From positions 1 through 64,000 of the forward strand of contig NZ_JONR01000025.1 of NCBI RefSeq assembly GCF_000711955.1: DNA of 64,000 bases. The letters are read 5' to 3'. The translations under genes were made by a program, and so were the position numbers. The DNA comes from Nevskia soli DSM 19509. Lineage in GTDB: Bacteria; Pseudomonadota; Gammaproteobacteria; Nevskiales; Nevskiaceae. Below, in pieces: positions 26,207 through 35,416 of the stretch (positions are counted from its first letter, which is position 1; every line of letters begins with the position of its first letter). A model generated the notes under the pieces. The model was not told the origin of the DNA. It saw nothing but the letters and a program-made list of their open reading frames with translations, and ran no database searches.

Positions 26207-27884
26207 TGATCATCGGCAGCTTGAGGTTGTTTTGTTTCGCGCAGTCGATGGCGATATCGTAGCCCGCATCCGCATGACGCATCACCCCGCTCGCGGGGTC
26301 GTTGTTCAGAACGCGCCCGATGCGCTTCGCCGCTTCCGGCGTGCCGTCGCAGACGATGACCATGCCGGCATGCTGCGAGAAACCCATGCCGACGCCGCCG
26401 CCATGGTGCAGCGATACCCAGGTGGCGCCGCTGGCGCAGTTGAGCAGGGCATTGAGCAAGGCCCAGTCGGACACCGCATCCGAACCATCCTTCATCGCCT
26501 CGGTCTCGCGATTGGGGCTGGCCACCGAACCGGAATCCAGGTGGTCGCGCCCGATCACCACCGGTGCCTTCAGCTCGCCCTTCGCCACCATCTCGTTGAA
26601 TGCGAGGCCGACGCGGGCGCGATCGCCCAACCCGATCCAGCAGATGCGTGCCGGCAGGCCCTGGAACTTGATGCGCTGCTGCGCCATGTCCAGCCAGTTG
26701 TGCAGGTGCGCGTTGTCCGGCAGCAACTCCTTCACCTTCGCGTCGGTGCGGCGGATGTCCTCCGGATCGCCCGACAGCGCCGCCCAGCGGAACGGCCCGA
26801 TGCCGCGGCAGAACAGCGGACGGATGTACGCCGGCACGAAGCCCGGAAAGTCGAAGGCATTCTTGACGCCCTGCTCCAGCGCCATCTGGCGGATGTTGTT
26901 GCCGTAGTCCACCGTCGGGATGCCCAGGGCGTGGAAGCCAAGCATGGCCCGCACCTGCACCGCCATCGAAGCCTTGGCTGCCTGCACCACGCCGGCGGGA
27001 TCGGTGCCGCGCCGCTGCGCCGCCTGTTCCAGCGTCCAGCCGGCCGGCAGGTAGCCGTTGAGCGGATCGTGCGCGCTGGTCTGGTCGGTCACCAGGTCCG
27101 GCCGCGCGCGCGCGTCACCGGCCTGCGCACGCTCGAGCAGCTCCGGAAACACTTCCGCCGCATTGCCCAGGAGGCCGACCGATACCGCCTTGCCGGCGGC
27201 ATGCGCCTCGGCAATCATGGCCAGTGCGTCGTCGAGCGTAGCCGCCTGCCGGTCCAGGTAACGCGTATCCAGCCGCATCTGGATGCGGCGCGGTTCGCAC
27301 TCCACCGCCAGCATCGAGGCGCCGGCCATGGTCGCCGCCAGCGGCTGCGCCCCGCCCATGCCGCCGAGGCCGCCGGTGAGAATCCATTTGCCTTTGAGCG
27401 AGCCGCCGAAATGCTGGCGCCCCGCTTCGACGAAGGTCTCGTAGGTGCCCTGCACGATGCCCTGGCTGCCGATATAGATCCACGAGCCGGCCGTCATCTG
27501 GCCGTACATCATCAGGCCCTTGGCATCGAGCTCGTGGAAGTGCTCCCAGGTGGCCCAGTGCGGCACCAGGTTGGAATTGGCGATCAGCACGCGCGGCGCA
27601 TCGGCATGGGTGCGGAACACGCCCACCGGCTTGCCCGACTGGATCAGCAGGGTCTCGTCGTCTTCCAGCTTGTGCAAGGCTTCGACGATCCGGTCGTAGC
27701 ATTCCCAGTTGCGCGCGGCGCGGCCGATGCCGCCGTAGACGATCAGGTCTTCCGGCTTCTCAGCCACTTCCGGATCGAGATTGTTCATCAGCATGCGCAA
27801 GGGGGCTTCGGTCAGCCAGGACTTCGCATGCAAGATGCTGCCGCGATGGGCGCGGATCACGCCGGGTCTGTGCATGGTGCTCAT
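26199..27884 (-). CDS. hutU: Urocanate hydratase
   Basis: HutU is the NAD-dependent urocanase that converts urocanate to imidazolonepropionate. The 561-residue product has the Rossmann-type GGLGGMGGAQPLAATMAG and the active-site region PARICWIGLGDR, plus the C-terminal HHGGGVGMGFSQHAGM. It is the first gene of the minus-strand hut operon, with ATG at 27884. The promoter region is shared with hutC and contains a palindromic operator. Confidence 0.96.
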   Translation of the reverse strand: MSTMHRPGVIRAHRGSILHAKSWLTEAPLRMLMNNLDPEVAEKPEDLIVYGGIGRAARNWECYDRIVEALHKLEDDETLLIQSGKPVGVFRTHADAPRVLIANSNLVPHWATWEHFHELDAKGLMMYGQMTAGSWIYIGSQGIVQGTYETFVEAGRQHFGGSLKGKWILTGGLGGMGGAQPLAATMAGASMLAVECEPRRIQMRLDTRYLDRQAATLDDALAMIAEAHAAGKAVSVGLLGNAAEVFPELLERAQAGDARARPDLVTDQTSAHDPLNGYLPAGWTLEQAAQRRGTDPAGVVQAAKASMAVQVRAMLGFHALGIPTVDYGNNIRQMALEQGVKNAFDFPGFVPAYIRPLFCRGIGPFRWAALSGDPEDIRRTDAKVKELLPDNAHLHNWLDMAQQRIKFQGLPARICWIGLGDRARVGLAFNEMVAKGELKAPVVIGRDHLDSGSVASPNRETEAMKDGSDAVSDWALLNALLNCASGATWVSLHHGGGVGMGFSQHAGMVIVCDGTPEAAKRIGRVLNNDPASGVMRHADAGYDIAIDCAKQNNLKLPMIND

Positions 27885-27938
27885 GGGATAGCGGCTCCGT
27901 CTGTGATCGGGGTCGGTCAGCGGCCCCCGCTTGATGCC

Positions 27939-27954
27939 ATATGTATATACATAT
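27939..27954. promoter_or_regulatory. HutC operator, 16-bp perfect palindrome
   Basis: ATATGTATATACATAT lies in the 85-base divergent gap between hutU (starts 27884) and hutC (starts 27970), 15 bases before hutC. It matches the TGTATATACA type of HutC site known in other proteobacteria and would let HutC repress both the operon and itself, with urocanate as expected inducer. Confidence 0.8.
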
Positions 27955-27969
27955 TAAAGTGCAGGGGCA

Positions 27970-28722
27970 ATGACCGCAACGACCCTCGCAATGGATGGCC
28001 CCGAACTCGACGGCGACGGCCCGCTGTGGCTGCAGATCCGGCGGGCGCTGGCGCAGCCGATCGTGGACGGAAGCTGGCCGCCCGGCACCAAGATCCCGGC
28101 CGAAACCGAGCTGACCGAACGCTACGGCACCTCGCGCATGACCATCAACAAGGCCCTGCACAGCCTGGCGCACGATGGCCTGGTGGAGCGCCGCCGCAAG
28201 CGCGGCACCATCGTCGCCGACCGCGCGCAGCAGCACCCGGTGTTCGAAATCTGGGATGTGGCGGAGGAAGTGCGGCGCGCCGGCGCCATCTATGCCTTCA
28301 ATGTCTACGAGAGGGATATCGTCGGCGTGGACAGCGAGCATGGCCGCTTCACCGGCGTTGGCGCGGAAACACGCCTGCTGTGGCTGCTGGTCGAGCACTT
28401 CTCCAACGGCCAGCCGGTACAACTGGAGGAGCGGCTGATCAACCTGGACGCCATTCCGAAAGCCGCGAAGGAATCGTTCCGGAAGGCTGCTCCCAGCGAG
28501 TGGCTGCTCAAGCACGTGCCCTGGACGCAGGCGGAGCACGCCATCCTGGCACGCGAAGCCAGGGGCAGGACCGCGAAGCTGCTGCAACTGCGTCCCGGCA
28601 GTGCCTGCCTGGTGGTGGAACGCCAGACCTGGGACGGCGCCACGCCGCTTACCTTCGCGCGGTTATGGCATCCGGGTGAGCATCACCGCCTGGTGGGACG
28701 CTTCGAGCCGCGGAAGTACTGA
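27970..28722 (+). CDS. hutC: HutC, GntR-family histidine utilisation repressor
   Basis: A 250-residue GntR/HutC-type repressor: an N-terminal winged helix-turn-helix (PAETELTERYGTSRMTINKA near 40-60) and a UTRA ligand domain (RLINLDAIP, LLQLRPGSACLVVERQTW). In the family the effector is urocanate. It is divergent from the hut operon it should control and autoregulated through the operator at 27939-27954. It ends 11 bases from the convergent dedD gene. Confidence 0.93.
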   Translation: MTATTLAMDGPELDGDGPLWLQIRRALAQPIVDGSWPPGTKIPAETELTERYGTSRMTINKALHSLAHDGLVERRRKRGTIVADRAQQHPVFEIWDVAEEVRRAGAIYAFNVYERDIVGVDSEHGRFTGVGAETRLLWLLVEHFSNGQPVQLEERLINLDAIPKAAKESFRKAAPSEWLLKHVPWTQAEHAILAREARGRTAKLLQLRPGSACLVVERQTWDGATPLTFARLWHPGEHHRLVGRFEPRKY

Positions 28723-28733
28723 CCCCTCTGTCA

Positions 28734-29627
28734 TCAATGCTTGACCGAAGCGGCTTCCGACAGCACACGCGCCTGCGGATAGCCCTGGTGCGAGACCTTG
28801 TCGAGTGCCTGCTGCGCTACCGCTTCGCTCGGAAACGGCCCCAGGCGCACACGGTATAGCGCGCTTCCGGAAGCGCTGGTGATCTGCTTCGATTCGCCGC
28901 GGGCGCCGATGTTCTGCAGCAGGTTCAGCGTGGTCTGCGCATTGCCCTGGTCGGCGAAGCTGCCGATCTGCACGTACCAGAGCTTGGCCTGGGCCGGCGC
29001 GGAACTGACGATGGGCGCCGGCGGAGTCGGCACCGCGGCGAGCTTGGGCGCGGCCGGAACCGGGGGCGGCGGGGTTGCGGGCTTGGGTGACGGCGCGGGA
29101 ACCGCGGTGGGCTTGTTCATCGGCGGCAGGGACTGCGTCAATTTCAGCGCCGGCGGCTTGGACTCCACCTTGGGCTCGGGTTTGGCCGCGGGTTTGGCTT
29201 CGGCCTTGACCTCGGGCTTGACGCTTTCCGCCAGCTTCGGCAACGGCGGCTTGACGGCGGCGGGCGGCGGCAGCGAAGGAGCAGCCGTCGGCTTCGGCGC
29301 CGACGGAGCAGCGGGAGCACCCAGGGGCGGTGCCGAGGAATCGACCGCGCTGACCGACTCGGGCATTGCGCCGGCACGCGCCGGCGCGGCCGTTACCGAG
29401 GCGGCGGGCGGCGGCGCGGTCGCGTTTGCGTCTTCCGACACGGCAGGTTCCGACGCAGGCGCGGATGCCGCGGCATCCAGGCCATTCGCGGTCAGCGGCA
29501 AGGTGGTGCTGGGCACGCCCTTCTCGCCGGATTCGGGCCAGTTGTCCGGCAGCAGCAGGGACAGTGCGAAGACCAGCACCAGCAGGACCAGCAGGCCAAT
29601 CAGGCGACGCTTCAGGGTATCGTTCAT
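28734..29627 (-). CDS. DedD-like SPOR-domain protein
   Basis: A 297-residue inner-membrane protein: one N-terminal transmembrane helix (LLVLLVLVFALSLLLP, residues 12-27), a long Pro/Ala/Lys-rich periplasmic stretch, and a C-terminal SPOR domain (KLWYVQIGSFADQGNAQT near 222 to the end) that binds denuded peptidoglycan at the division septum. It lies 22 bases downstream of folC, the usual betaproteobacterial position; the normally following cvpA-purF genes are absent here. Confidence 0.85.
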   Translation of the reverse strand: MNDTLKRRLIGLLVLLVLVFALSLLLPDNWPESGEKGVPSTTLPLTANGLDAAASAPASEPAVSEDANATAPPPAASVTAAPARAGAMPESVSAVDSSAPPLGAPAAPSAPKPTAAPSLPPPAAVKPPLPKLAESVKPEVKAEAKPAAKPEPKVESKPPALKLTQSLPPMNKPTAVPAPSPKPATPPPPVPAAPKLAAVPTPPAPIVSSAPAQAKLWYVQIGSFADQGNAQTTLNLLQNIGARGESKQITSASGSALYRVRLGPFPSEAVAQQALDKVSHQGYPQARVLSEAASVKH

Positions 29628-29649
29628 TTACTTCGTCGGAAAACAGACA

Positions 29650-30912
29650 TCAAAAGAGCGGGCTCGCCACCGCGGCGACGGTGAGAAACGAGCCGCACAC
29701 CAGGATGCGATCGTCCGGCCCCGCCAGCGACTGCGCCACCCGGTAGGCCTCGGCGATGTCGCTCACCGCATGTCCGTTCAGACCGGCTGTGGCCGCCCTT
29801 TGTTGCAAGGCCGCGCCATCCAGGCCGCGCGGCGGCGGCAGGCCGCCGAACACCGCACCCCGCACCAGCGGCGCCAGCACCGCGCAAACCGCTTCCACCG
29901 GCTTGTCGGCAAGCATGCCCAGCACCAGCCAGGTCCTGCCTGCTCCACTCTCGCCCCGCAGATTATCCGCCAGAACCTCCGCCGATTCGACATTGTGCGC
30001 GACGTCGAGGATGGTATTGCCCACGCGCTGGTAGCGCCCGGCGAGCGACATGGCCGGCAAGGCGGCACGAATCGCCGCCTCGTTCACCGGCAGCAGTGCC
30101 TGTAAAGCCGTCACCGCGGCCAGCACCCCGGCTGCATTGCGGTATTGCACCTCCCCGCTCAATGCGGGCGCCGGCAAGCCAGAATAAGCAACGCTGCCAC
30201 GCCAGTTCCAGCTATGGTCAGCGTTCAGCGAGAACGAGAAATCGCGGCCGGCCAGCGCCAGCGGCGCACCGATGGCAGCGGCATGATCCAGCAGCCGCCG
30301 TGGCGGTAAATCGTCGGCATATATCGCAGGCTTGCCGCCGCGCATGATGCCCGCCTTCTCGAACCCGATGCTGTCGCGGTCCGGCCCCAGCCAGTCGGTG
30401 TGATCCAGGCCGATATTGGTGACCAGGGCGCAATCGGCATCGACGATGTTCACTGCGTCGAGCCGCCCGCCCAGTCCCACTTCCAGCACCTGCACGTCCA
30501 GCGCCGCTTCGTGGAACAGCCACAGCGCGGCGAGCGTGCCGAATTCGAAATAAGTCAGCGGAATTTCCGCGCGCGCGACCTCGATTGCCGCAAAGGCCCG
30601 GCACAGCACCTCATCGGAAACCTCGACGCCGTCGATGGCCACGCGTTCGTTGTAGCGCAGCAGATGCGGCGAGGTGAAGCGCCCGACCTTGTACCCGGCC
30701 GCCTGATAAATACCCGCGGCAAGCGTGACGCTGGAACCCTTGCCGTTGGTGCCGGCAACCGTCAGCGTGACGGTCTGCGCCGGCAACAGGCCCAGCCGCA
30801 GTGCGACCGCGCGCGTGCGGTCCAGGCCCAGTTCGATGGCGTTGGGGTGGGTGCGTTCCTGGTAGGCGAGCCAGTCGGCGAGCGGGCTATTCGCTGATGG
30901 AACGGCGGTCAC
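29650..30912 (-). CDS. folC: Bifunctional dihydrofolate synthase / folylpolyglutamate synthase
   Basis: FolC adds glutamate to dihydropteroate and to folates. It has 420 residues. The P-loop is GTNGKGSS at 54-61, the catalytic lid region is TSPHLLRYNERV, and the Mur-ligase-like motifs LGLDHTDWLG and ILDVAHNVES are present. The start codon is GTG at 30912. It sits in the accD-folC-dedD run, 99 bases after accD. Confidence 0.94.
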   Translation of the reverse strand: MTAVPSANSPLADWLAYQERTHPNAIELGLDRTRAVALRLGLLPAQTVTLTVAGTNGKGSSVTLAAGIYQAAGYKVGRFTSPHLLRYNERVAIDGVEVSDEVLCRAFAAIEVARAEIPLTYFEFGTLAALWLFHEAALDVQVLEVGLGGRLDAVNIVDADCALVTNIGLDHTDWLGPDRDSIGFEKAGIMRGGKPAIYADDLPPRRLLDHAAAIGAPLALAGRDFSFSLNADHSWNWRGSVAYSGLPAPALSGEVQYRNAAGVLAAVTALQALLPVNEAAIRAALPAMSLAGRYQRVGNTILDVAHNVESAEVLADNLRGESGAGRTWLVLGMLADKPVEAVCAVLAPLVRGAVFGGLPPPRGLDGAALQQRAATAGLNGHAVSDIAEAYRVAQSLAGPDDRILVCGSFLTVAAVASPLF

Positions 30913-30914
30913 TT

Positions 30915-30993
30915 GCTTGTTTCAACGGCCAGAGACGAGACAACTCCAAACAAAGCCCGCTTGTTTCAACAGTCCACGCCACGGATGGCGTGG
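30915..30993. other. Hairpin-rich folC-accD gap with a 12-base direct repeat
   Basis: The 99-base gap holds two copies of GCTTGTTTCAAC (30915-30926 and 30959-30970) and a perfect 8-bp hairpin, CCACGCCA-CGGA-TGGCGTGG, at 30974-30993. No T-run follows on the minus strand, so it is not a clear intrinsic terminator; it may modulate accD-to-folC read-through. Confidence 0.5.
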
Positions 30994-31011
30994 TGCTTGT
31001 CATGGATGACA

Positions 31012-31881
31012 TCAATGCGCAACGGCTGGTGCAAAATGCGTCAGCATCGCCAGCAAGCGATGGATCTTCTCGCGCATCTCGCGCCGGTCGACGATCATGT
31101 CGACCGCGCCTTTCTCCAGCAGGAACTCGGCGCGCTGGAAACCTTCCGGCAGCTTCTGCCGCACCGTCTGCTCGATCACGCGCGGGCCGGCGAAGCCGAT
31201 CAGGGCCTTGGGCTCGACCACGTTGATGTCGCCCAGCATCGCCAGGCTGGCGGACACGCCGCCCATGGTCGGATGCGTCATCACCGAGATGAACGGCAGG
31301 CCGCGTTCGGCCAGCTTGGCCAGGGCCGCGCTGGTCTTGGCCATCTGCATCAGCGAGAACAGCGACTCCTGCATGCGCGCGCCGCCGCTGGCGGAGAAGC
31401 ACACCATGGGAATGCCGTGCTCCAGGCTGGCGTTGACGCCGCGCACGAACTTCTCGCCGACCACGCTGCCCATCGAGCCGCCCATGAAGCCGAACTCGAA
31501 GGCGGCGGTAACCAGCGGCAGGCCCATCAACTGGCCGCGCATCACGATCAGCGCATCCTCCTCCTCGGTATCCTCGCGCGCCTCGATCAGGCGGTCGGTG
31601 TACTTGCGCGTGTCCTTGAACTTGAGCGGATCGGTGGCCCGCACCTTCGGCGCGATCTCCACCCGCGGCTCGGCGTCGAGGAAATGATTGAGCCTTGCAC
31701 GCGCCGTGATGACGCGATGCGCGCCGCACTTCGGACACACTTCCAGGGTGCGCTCCAGCTCGGCCCGGTACAGCACCGAGTGGCAGCTGTCGCACTTCAT
31801 CCACAGGCCTTCCGGCACGCTCTTCTTGCGTACGCCGCCGGTCAGCAGTTTCGATCCCGAGATTTTTTCGAGCCAGCTCAT
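31012..31881 (-). CDS. accD: Acetyl-CoA carboxylase carboxyltransferase subunit beta
   Basis: AccD with AccA transfers the carboxyl group to acetyl-CoA, the first committed step of fatty acid synthesis. The zinc ribbon Cys30, Cys33, Cys49, Cys52 is intact (CDSC ... CPKC), and the carboxyltransferase core has FSASGGARMQE and SVMTHPTMGGVSAS. It has 289 residues; ATG at 31881, 19 bases after trpA. Confidence 0.96.
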   Translation of the reverse strand: MSWLEKISGSKLLTGGVRKKSVPEGLWMKCDSCHSVLYRAELERTLEVCPKCGAHRVITARARLNHFLDAEPRVEIAPKVRATDPLKFKDTRKYTDRLIEAREDTEEEDALIVMRGQLMGLPLVTAAFEFGFMGGSMGSVVGEKFVRGVNASLEHGIPMVCFSASGGARMQESLFSLMQMAKTSAALAKLAERGLPFISVMTHPTMGGVSASLAMLGDINVVEPKALIGFAGPRVIEQTVRQKLPEGFQRAEFLLEKGAVDMIVDRREMREKIHRLLAMLTHFAPAVAH

Positions 31882-31900
31882 GGATGTGCCTACCTATAGC

Positions 31901-32707
31901 CTATAGCTTGTCGAGCGCCGCGCGAATGGCGCCCAGTTGTTGGGTCAGAAGGCCCGGCAATACCGCAGGCTCATTCTGGTGTTTTTCGATCTGCGATACC
32001 AGTGCGCTGCCCACCACCACCGCGTCGGCCACGCGGCCGACCTTGGCGGCCGACTCGGCGTCGCGGATGCCGAAGCCCACCGCCACCGGCAACTTGGTGT
32101 GCTGGCGGATCTCGGCCAGCTTGGCCTCGACGCTGCCGATATCCAGCGTCGCCGCCCCGGTCACGCCCTTGAGCGAGACGTAATAGAGATAGCCGCTGGC
32201 CTGCTCGGCGATGGCGGCGATCCGCGCCGCCGAGCTGGTCGGCGCCAGCAGGAAGATGCAGTCCAGGCCTGCCGCGCGGAAGATCGGCGCGATTTCCGGC
32301 GCTTCCTCCACCGCGAGGTCCACCACCAGCACGCCGTCGACGCCGGCCTGGCCGGCGCGCTTTGCAAATGCCTCGAAGCCGCGGGCTTCGATGGGGTTGA
32401 GATAGCCCATCAGCACCACCGGCGTGGTGTTGTTGGTGGTGCGGAATTCCGCCACCATCTCCAGCACCTGCCACAGGCTGGTGCCGTGGACCAGGGCCCG
32501 CTCACAGGCCAGCTGGATCACCGGGCCATCGGCCATCGGGTCGGAGAACGGCACGCCGACTTCGATCACGTCCGCCCCGCCCTTCACCAGCGCATGCATC
32601 AGCGCCACGGTGTGCTTCGGATGCGGATCGCCCGCGGTGATGTACGGCACCAGCGCCTTGCGGCCGCCCGCCCTCAAAGAATCAAACACACCTTTAATTC
32701 GGCTCAT
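31901..32707 (-). CDS. trpA: Tryptophan synthase alpha subunit
   Basis: TrpA cleaves indole-3-glycerol phosphate and channels indole to TrpB. The catalytic Glu and Asp lie in VIEVGVPFSDPMADGP, and the 268-residue length and terminal phosphate-binding VGFGIRDAE are normal. ATG at 32707, only two bases after the trpB stop. Confidence 0.96.
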   Translation of the reverse strand: MSRIKGVFDSLRAGGRKALVPYITAGDPHPKHTVALMHALVKGGADVIEVGVPFSDPMADGPVIQLACERALVHGTSLWQVLEMVAEFRTTNNTTPVVLMGYLNPIEARGFEAFAKRAGQAGVDGVLVVDLAVEEAPEIAPIFRAAGLDCIFLLAPTSSAARIAAIAEQASGYLYYVSLKGVTGAATLDIGSVEAKLAEIRQHTKLPVAVGFGIRDAESAAKVGRVADAVVVGSALVSQIEKHQNEPAVLPGLLTQQLGAIRAALDKL

Positions 32708-32709
32708 GC

Positions 32710-33915
32710 TTATTTCAACAACTCGATGCCTTCGCGCTTGGCGATGGTGAAGATGTCCTTGTCGCCGCGGCCGGAAATGTTGATCACCATGGCCTCGTCG
32801 CGCCGCATCTGCGGCGCCAGTTTCTTGCCGTAAGCCACCGCATGCGCCGATTCCAGCGCGGGAATGATGCCTTCGATACGGGTCAGCTCATGGAACGCGG
32901 CCAGCGCCTCGTCATCGGTGACGGAGACATAGCTGACGCGCCCGCTGTCCTTGAGCCAGGAATGTTCCGGGCCCACGCCGGGATAATCCAGGCCGGCGGA
33001 GATCGAGTGCGTGCCGAGGATCTGCCCGTTCTCGTCTTCCATGATGTAGGTGCGGTTGCCATGCAACACGCCAGGCTTGCCGGCGGATAGCGGCGCTGCG
33101 TGCTGTCCGGTGGCAATGCCGAGGCCGCCGGCCTCGACGCCGTACATCTTCACCGAGGGGTACGACAGCAGCGGATGGAACAGGCCGATGGCGTTGGAGC
33201 CGCCGCCGACGCAAGCCACCAGCGCATCCGGCAGGCGGCCGAACAGGTCCTGCGACTGCTTGATCACTTCGCGGCCGACTACCGCATTGAAATCGCGCAC
33301 CAGCATCGGATACGGATGCGGCCCGGCCACGGTGCCGATGATGTAGAAGGTGTCGTCGACGTTGGTGACCCAGTCGCGCAGGGCCTCGTTCATCGCATCC
33401 TTCAGGGTCCGCGTGCCGCTGGTCACCGGCCGCACTTCGGCGCCGAGCAGCTTCATGCGGTAGACATTGGGCGATTGCCGCTCGATGTCGTCCGAACCCA
33501 TGAATACCACGCACTTCAGGCCCAGCCGCGCCGCCACGGTGGCGCTGGCCACGCCGTGCTGGCCGGCGCCGGTTTCGGCGATGATGCGGGTCTTGCCCAG
33601 GTGCTTGGCCAGCAGCGCCTGGCCGACGGTGTTGTTGATCTTGTGCGCGCCGGTGTGATTCAGGTCCTCGCGCTTGAGGTAGATCTGCGCCCCGCCCCAG
33701 ATCTTCGTCAGCCGCTCCGCCGGATACAGCGGCGAGGGACGGCCCACATAATAGGCGAGATCCCGGTCCAGTTCGGCACGAAACGCGCTGTCGGTCTTGA
33801 GGCGGTTGTACGCCTCTTCGAGCTGGCGCAGCGGTTCCATCAGGGTTTCCGCGACGAAGCGGCCGCCGTAAGGGCCGAAGTGGCCGCGGGCGTCAGGCAG
33901 ATTCTGGTTGCTCAT
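32710..33915 (-). CDS. trpB: Tryptophan synthase beta subunit
   Basis: TrpB condenses indole and serine to tryptophan. The PLP lysine is Lys92 in HTGAHKINN, and the phosphate-binding glycine loop is VGGGSNAIG. The 401-residue product starts at the ATG at 33915; the in-frame TTG one codon earlier is not needed. It lies 24 bases downstream of trpF, in order trpF-trpB-trpA. Confidence 0.96.
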   Translation of the reverse strand: MSNQNLPDARGHFGPYGGRFVAETLMEPLRQLEEAYNRLKTDSAFRAELDRDLAYYVGRPSPLYPAERLTKIWGGAQIYLKREDLNHTGAHKINNTVGQALLAKHLGKTRIIAETGAGQHGVASATVAARLGLKCVVFMGSDDIERQSPNVYRMKLLGAEVRPVTSGTRTLKDAMNEALRDWVTNVDDTFYIIGTVAGPHPYPMLVRDFNAVVGREVIKQSQDLFGRLPDALVACVGGGSNAIGLFHPLLSYPSVKMYGVEAGGLGIATGQHAAPLSAGKPGVLHGNRTYIMEDENGQILGTHSISAGLDYPGVGPEHSWLKDSGRVSYVSVTDDEALAAFHELTRIEGIIPALESAHAVAYGKKLAPQMRRDEAMVINISGRGDKDIFTIAKREGIELLK

Positions 33916-33939
33916 CAAGTACTTGCTTAGCAGTTGCCA

Positions 33940-34575
33940 TCAGGTGTCGGCGTCACGGACGTGGCGCACGAAGGCCTCCATTTTGCCCGAATCCTTGATT
34001 CCCGGCTTGGATTCGATGCCGCTGCTCACATCCACCGCATAGGGACGCGCCGTGCGGATGGCGGCGGCGACGTTTTCCGGATTCAGGCCGCCGGCCACGA
34101 TCAGGGGAATCCGCACGCCTGCGGCGATTTCGGCCCAGTCGAAGGTCTTGCCCTGGCCGCCCATTTCACCGGGGGCGTGACCGTCGAGCAGCAGGGCCGC
34201 CGCATCGGCATAGTCCGCCGCGATCTCCGCCAGCGGCCGATGCGATCCGCGCATGGCGACCGCCTTCAGGTACGGCAGGCCGAAACTGCCGCAAAACTGC
34301 GCCGTTTCCTCGCCGTGGAACTGCAGGAAGTGCGGCCGCACCGCGTCGACGGTTTCCCAGACCTTGTCGCTGTCCGGGTTCTGCAACAGCGTCACCACCG
34401 AAAGCAGCGGCGGCAACCTGTCGCGGATCGCTGCGGCGGCATCCAGCGTCAGGCAACGCGGGCTGCCCGGCACGAAGATGAAGCCGAGGGCATCAACACC
34501 CAGTGCGGCGGCGGCCAGGGCATCCTCGGCCCGGGTGATGCCGCAGAACTTGATGCGGGTGCGCAGTTGCTTCAT
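33940..34575 (-). CDS. trpF: Phosphoribosylanthranilate isomerase
   Basis: TrpF performs the Amadori rearrangement of phosphoribosylanthranilate. The 211-residue TIM barrel shows KFCGITR (catalytic Cys, residues 9-15), LQFHGEE, AGGLNPENV and DVSSGIESKPGIKD. ATG at 34575, 37 bases after truA. Confidence 0.95.
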   Translation of the reverse strand: MKQLRTRIKFCGITRAEDALAAAALGVDALGFIFVPGSPRCLTLDAAAAIRDRLPPLLSVVTLLQNPDSDKVWETVDAVRPHFLQFHGEETAQFCGSFGLPYLKAVAMRGSHRPLAEIAADYADAAALLLDGHAPGEMGGQGKTFDWAEIAAGVRIPLIVAGGLNPENVAAAIRTARPYAVDVSSGIESKPGIKDSGKMEAFVRHVRDADT

Positions 34576-34612
34576 GCGGGGATTATCCCACGGACGGCTG
34601 CCGTTTCCCGGA

Positions 34613-35410
34613 TCACGCCGGAAACCAGGCCTTGGCCGGTCCCGGCAATCCGAAGCGTTCGGGATATTCAGGCCCCATGAAGTACAGGCCCTGCCCCGGC
34701 GCCGTCATGCCCGCCTTGCTGCGGTCGCGGCCTTCCAGCACTTCGCCGGCCCAGGATTCAGGGCGGCGCGATTGCCCGATCTCCAGCAGCACGCCCATGA
34801 TGTTGCGCACCATGTGATGCAGGAAGGCGTTGGCGCGAATGTCCATCACCACGAAATCACCGCTGCGGAAGACCGTGATCGACTCCACATTGCGCATCGG
34901 CGTCGAGGACTGGCATTCGGCCGCCCGGTAGGCGGAAAAATCGCGTTCGCCGAGCAGGGCCTGCGCGGCGCGGTGCATGGCCGCTGCATCCAGTTGCGGC
35001 GTGATCCAGGACACGCGCTCCGCCAGCAGGGCCGAACGGGCGCGATGGTTGAGGATGACGTAGCGGTAGCTGCGCATGAAGGCGCTGTGCCGCGCGCTGA
35101 AGTCGGACGGCACTTCCTGCACCCAGCGCACGCTGATGTCCGGCGGCAGGCGAGAATTGGTGCCGAGTACCCAGGCATAGACGCTGCGCTGCGCGGCCGA
35201 GTCGAAATGCACCACCTGGCCGCAGGCATGCACCCCGGCGTCGGTGCGTCCCGCCGCCTGGGTGCGCAGCGAATGATCAGCGACGGAGGACAGCGCCGCT
35301 TCCAGTTCGGCCTGCACGCTGGCGCGGTCCTGCTGCGCCTGCCAGCCGCCGTAGTTGCCGCCGAGATACTCGATCCCGGCGGCCCAGCGCTTCGATACGT
35401 CTTCGGTCAG
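34613..35410 (-). CDS. truA: tRNA pseudouridine(38-40) synthase, CTG start likely
   Basis: TruA modifies U38-U40 in the anticodon arm of many tRNAs. The catalytic Asp is in AAGRTDAGVH. The conserved N-terminal strand (KRWAAGIEYLGGNYGGWQ) reads in frame only if translation starts beyond the first possible GTG (35317), yet no ATG, GTG or TTG exists between that GTG and the in-frame fimV stop at 35417-35419. The best candidate is CTG at 35410 with AAGG just upstream, giving 265 residues, the family length. Starting at 35317 would delete the first strand. Translation may depend on coupling to fimV, six bases away. Confidence 0.9.
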   Translation of the reverse strand: MTEDVSKRWAAGIEYLGGNYGGWQAQQDRASVQAELEAALSSVADHSLRTQAAGRTDAGVHACGQVVHFDSAAQRSVYAWVLGTNSRLPPDISVRWVQEVPSDFSARHSAFMRSYRYVILNHRARSALLAERVSWITPQLDAAAMHRAAQALLGERDFSAYRAAECQSSTPMRNVESITVFRSGDFVVMDIRANAFLHHMVRNIMGVLLEIGQSRRPESWAGEVLEGRDRSKAGMTAPGQGLYFMGPEYPERFGLPGPAKAWFPA

Positions 35411-35416
35411 CGGACC

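Noticed and set aside
26178..28679. 833-residue plus-strand ORF across hutU and hutC
   Set aside because: Its first two thirds are antisense to hutU and the rest is out of frame with hutC. Both hut genes have complete family motifs.
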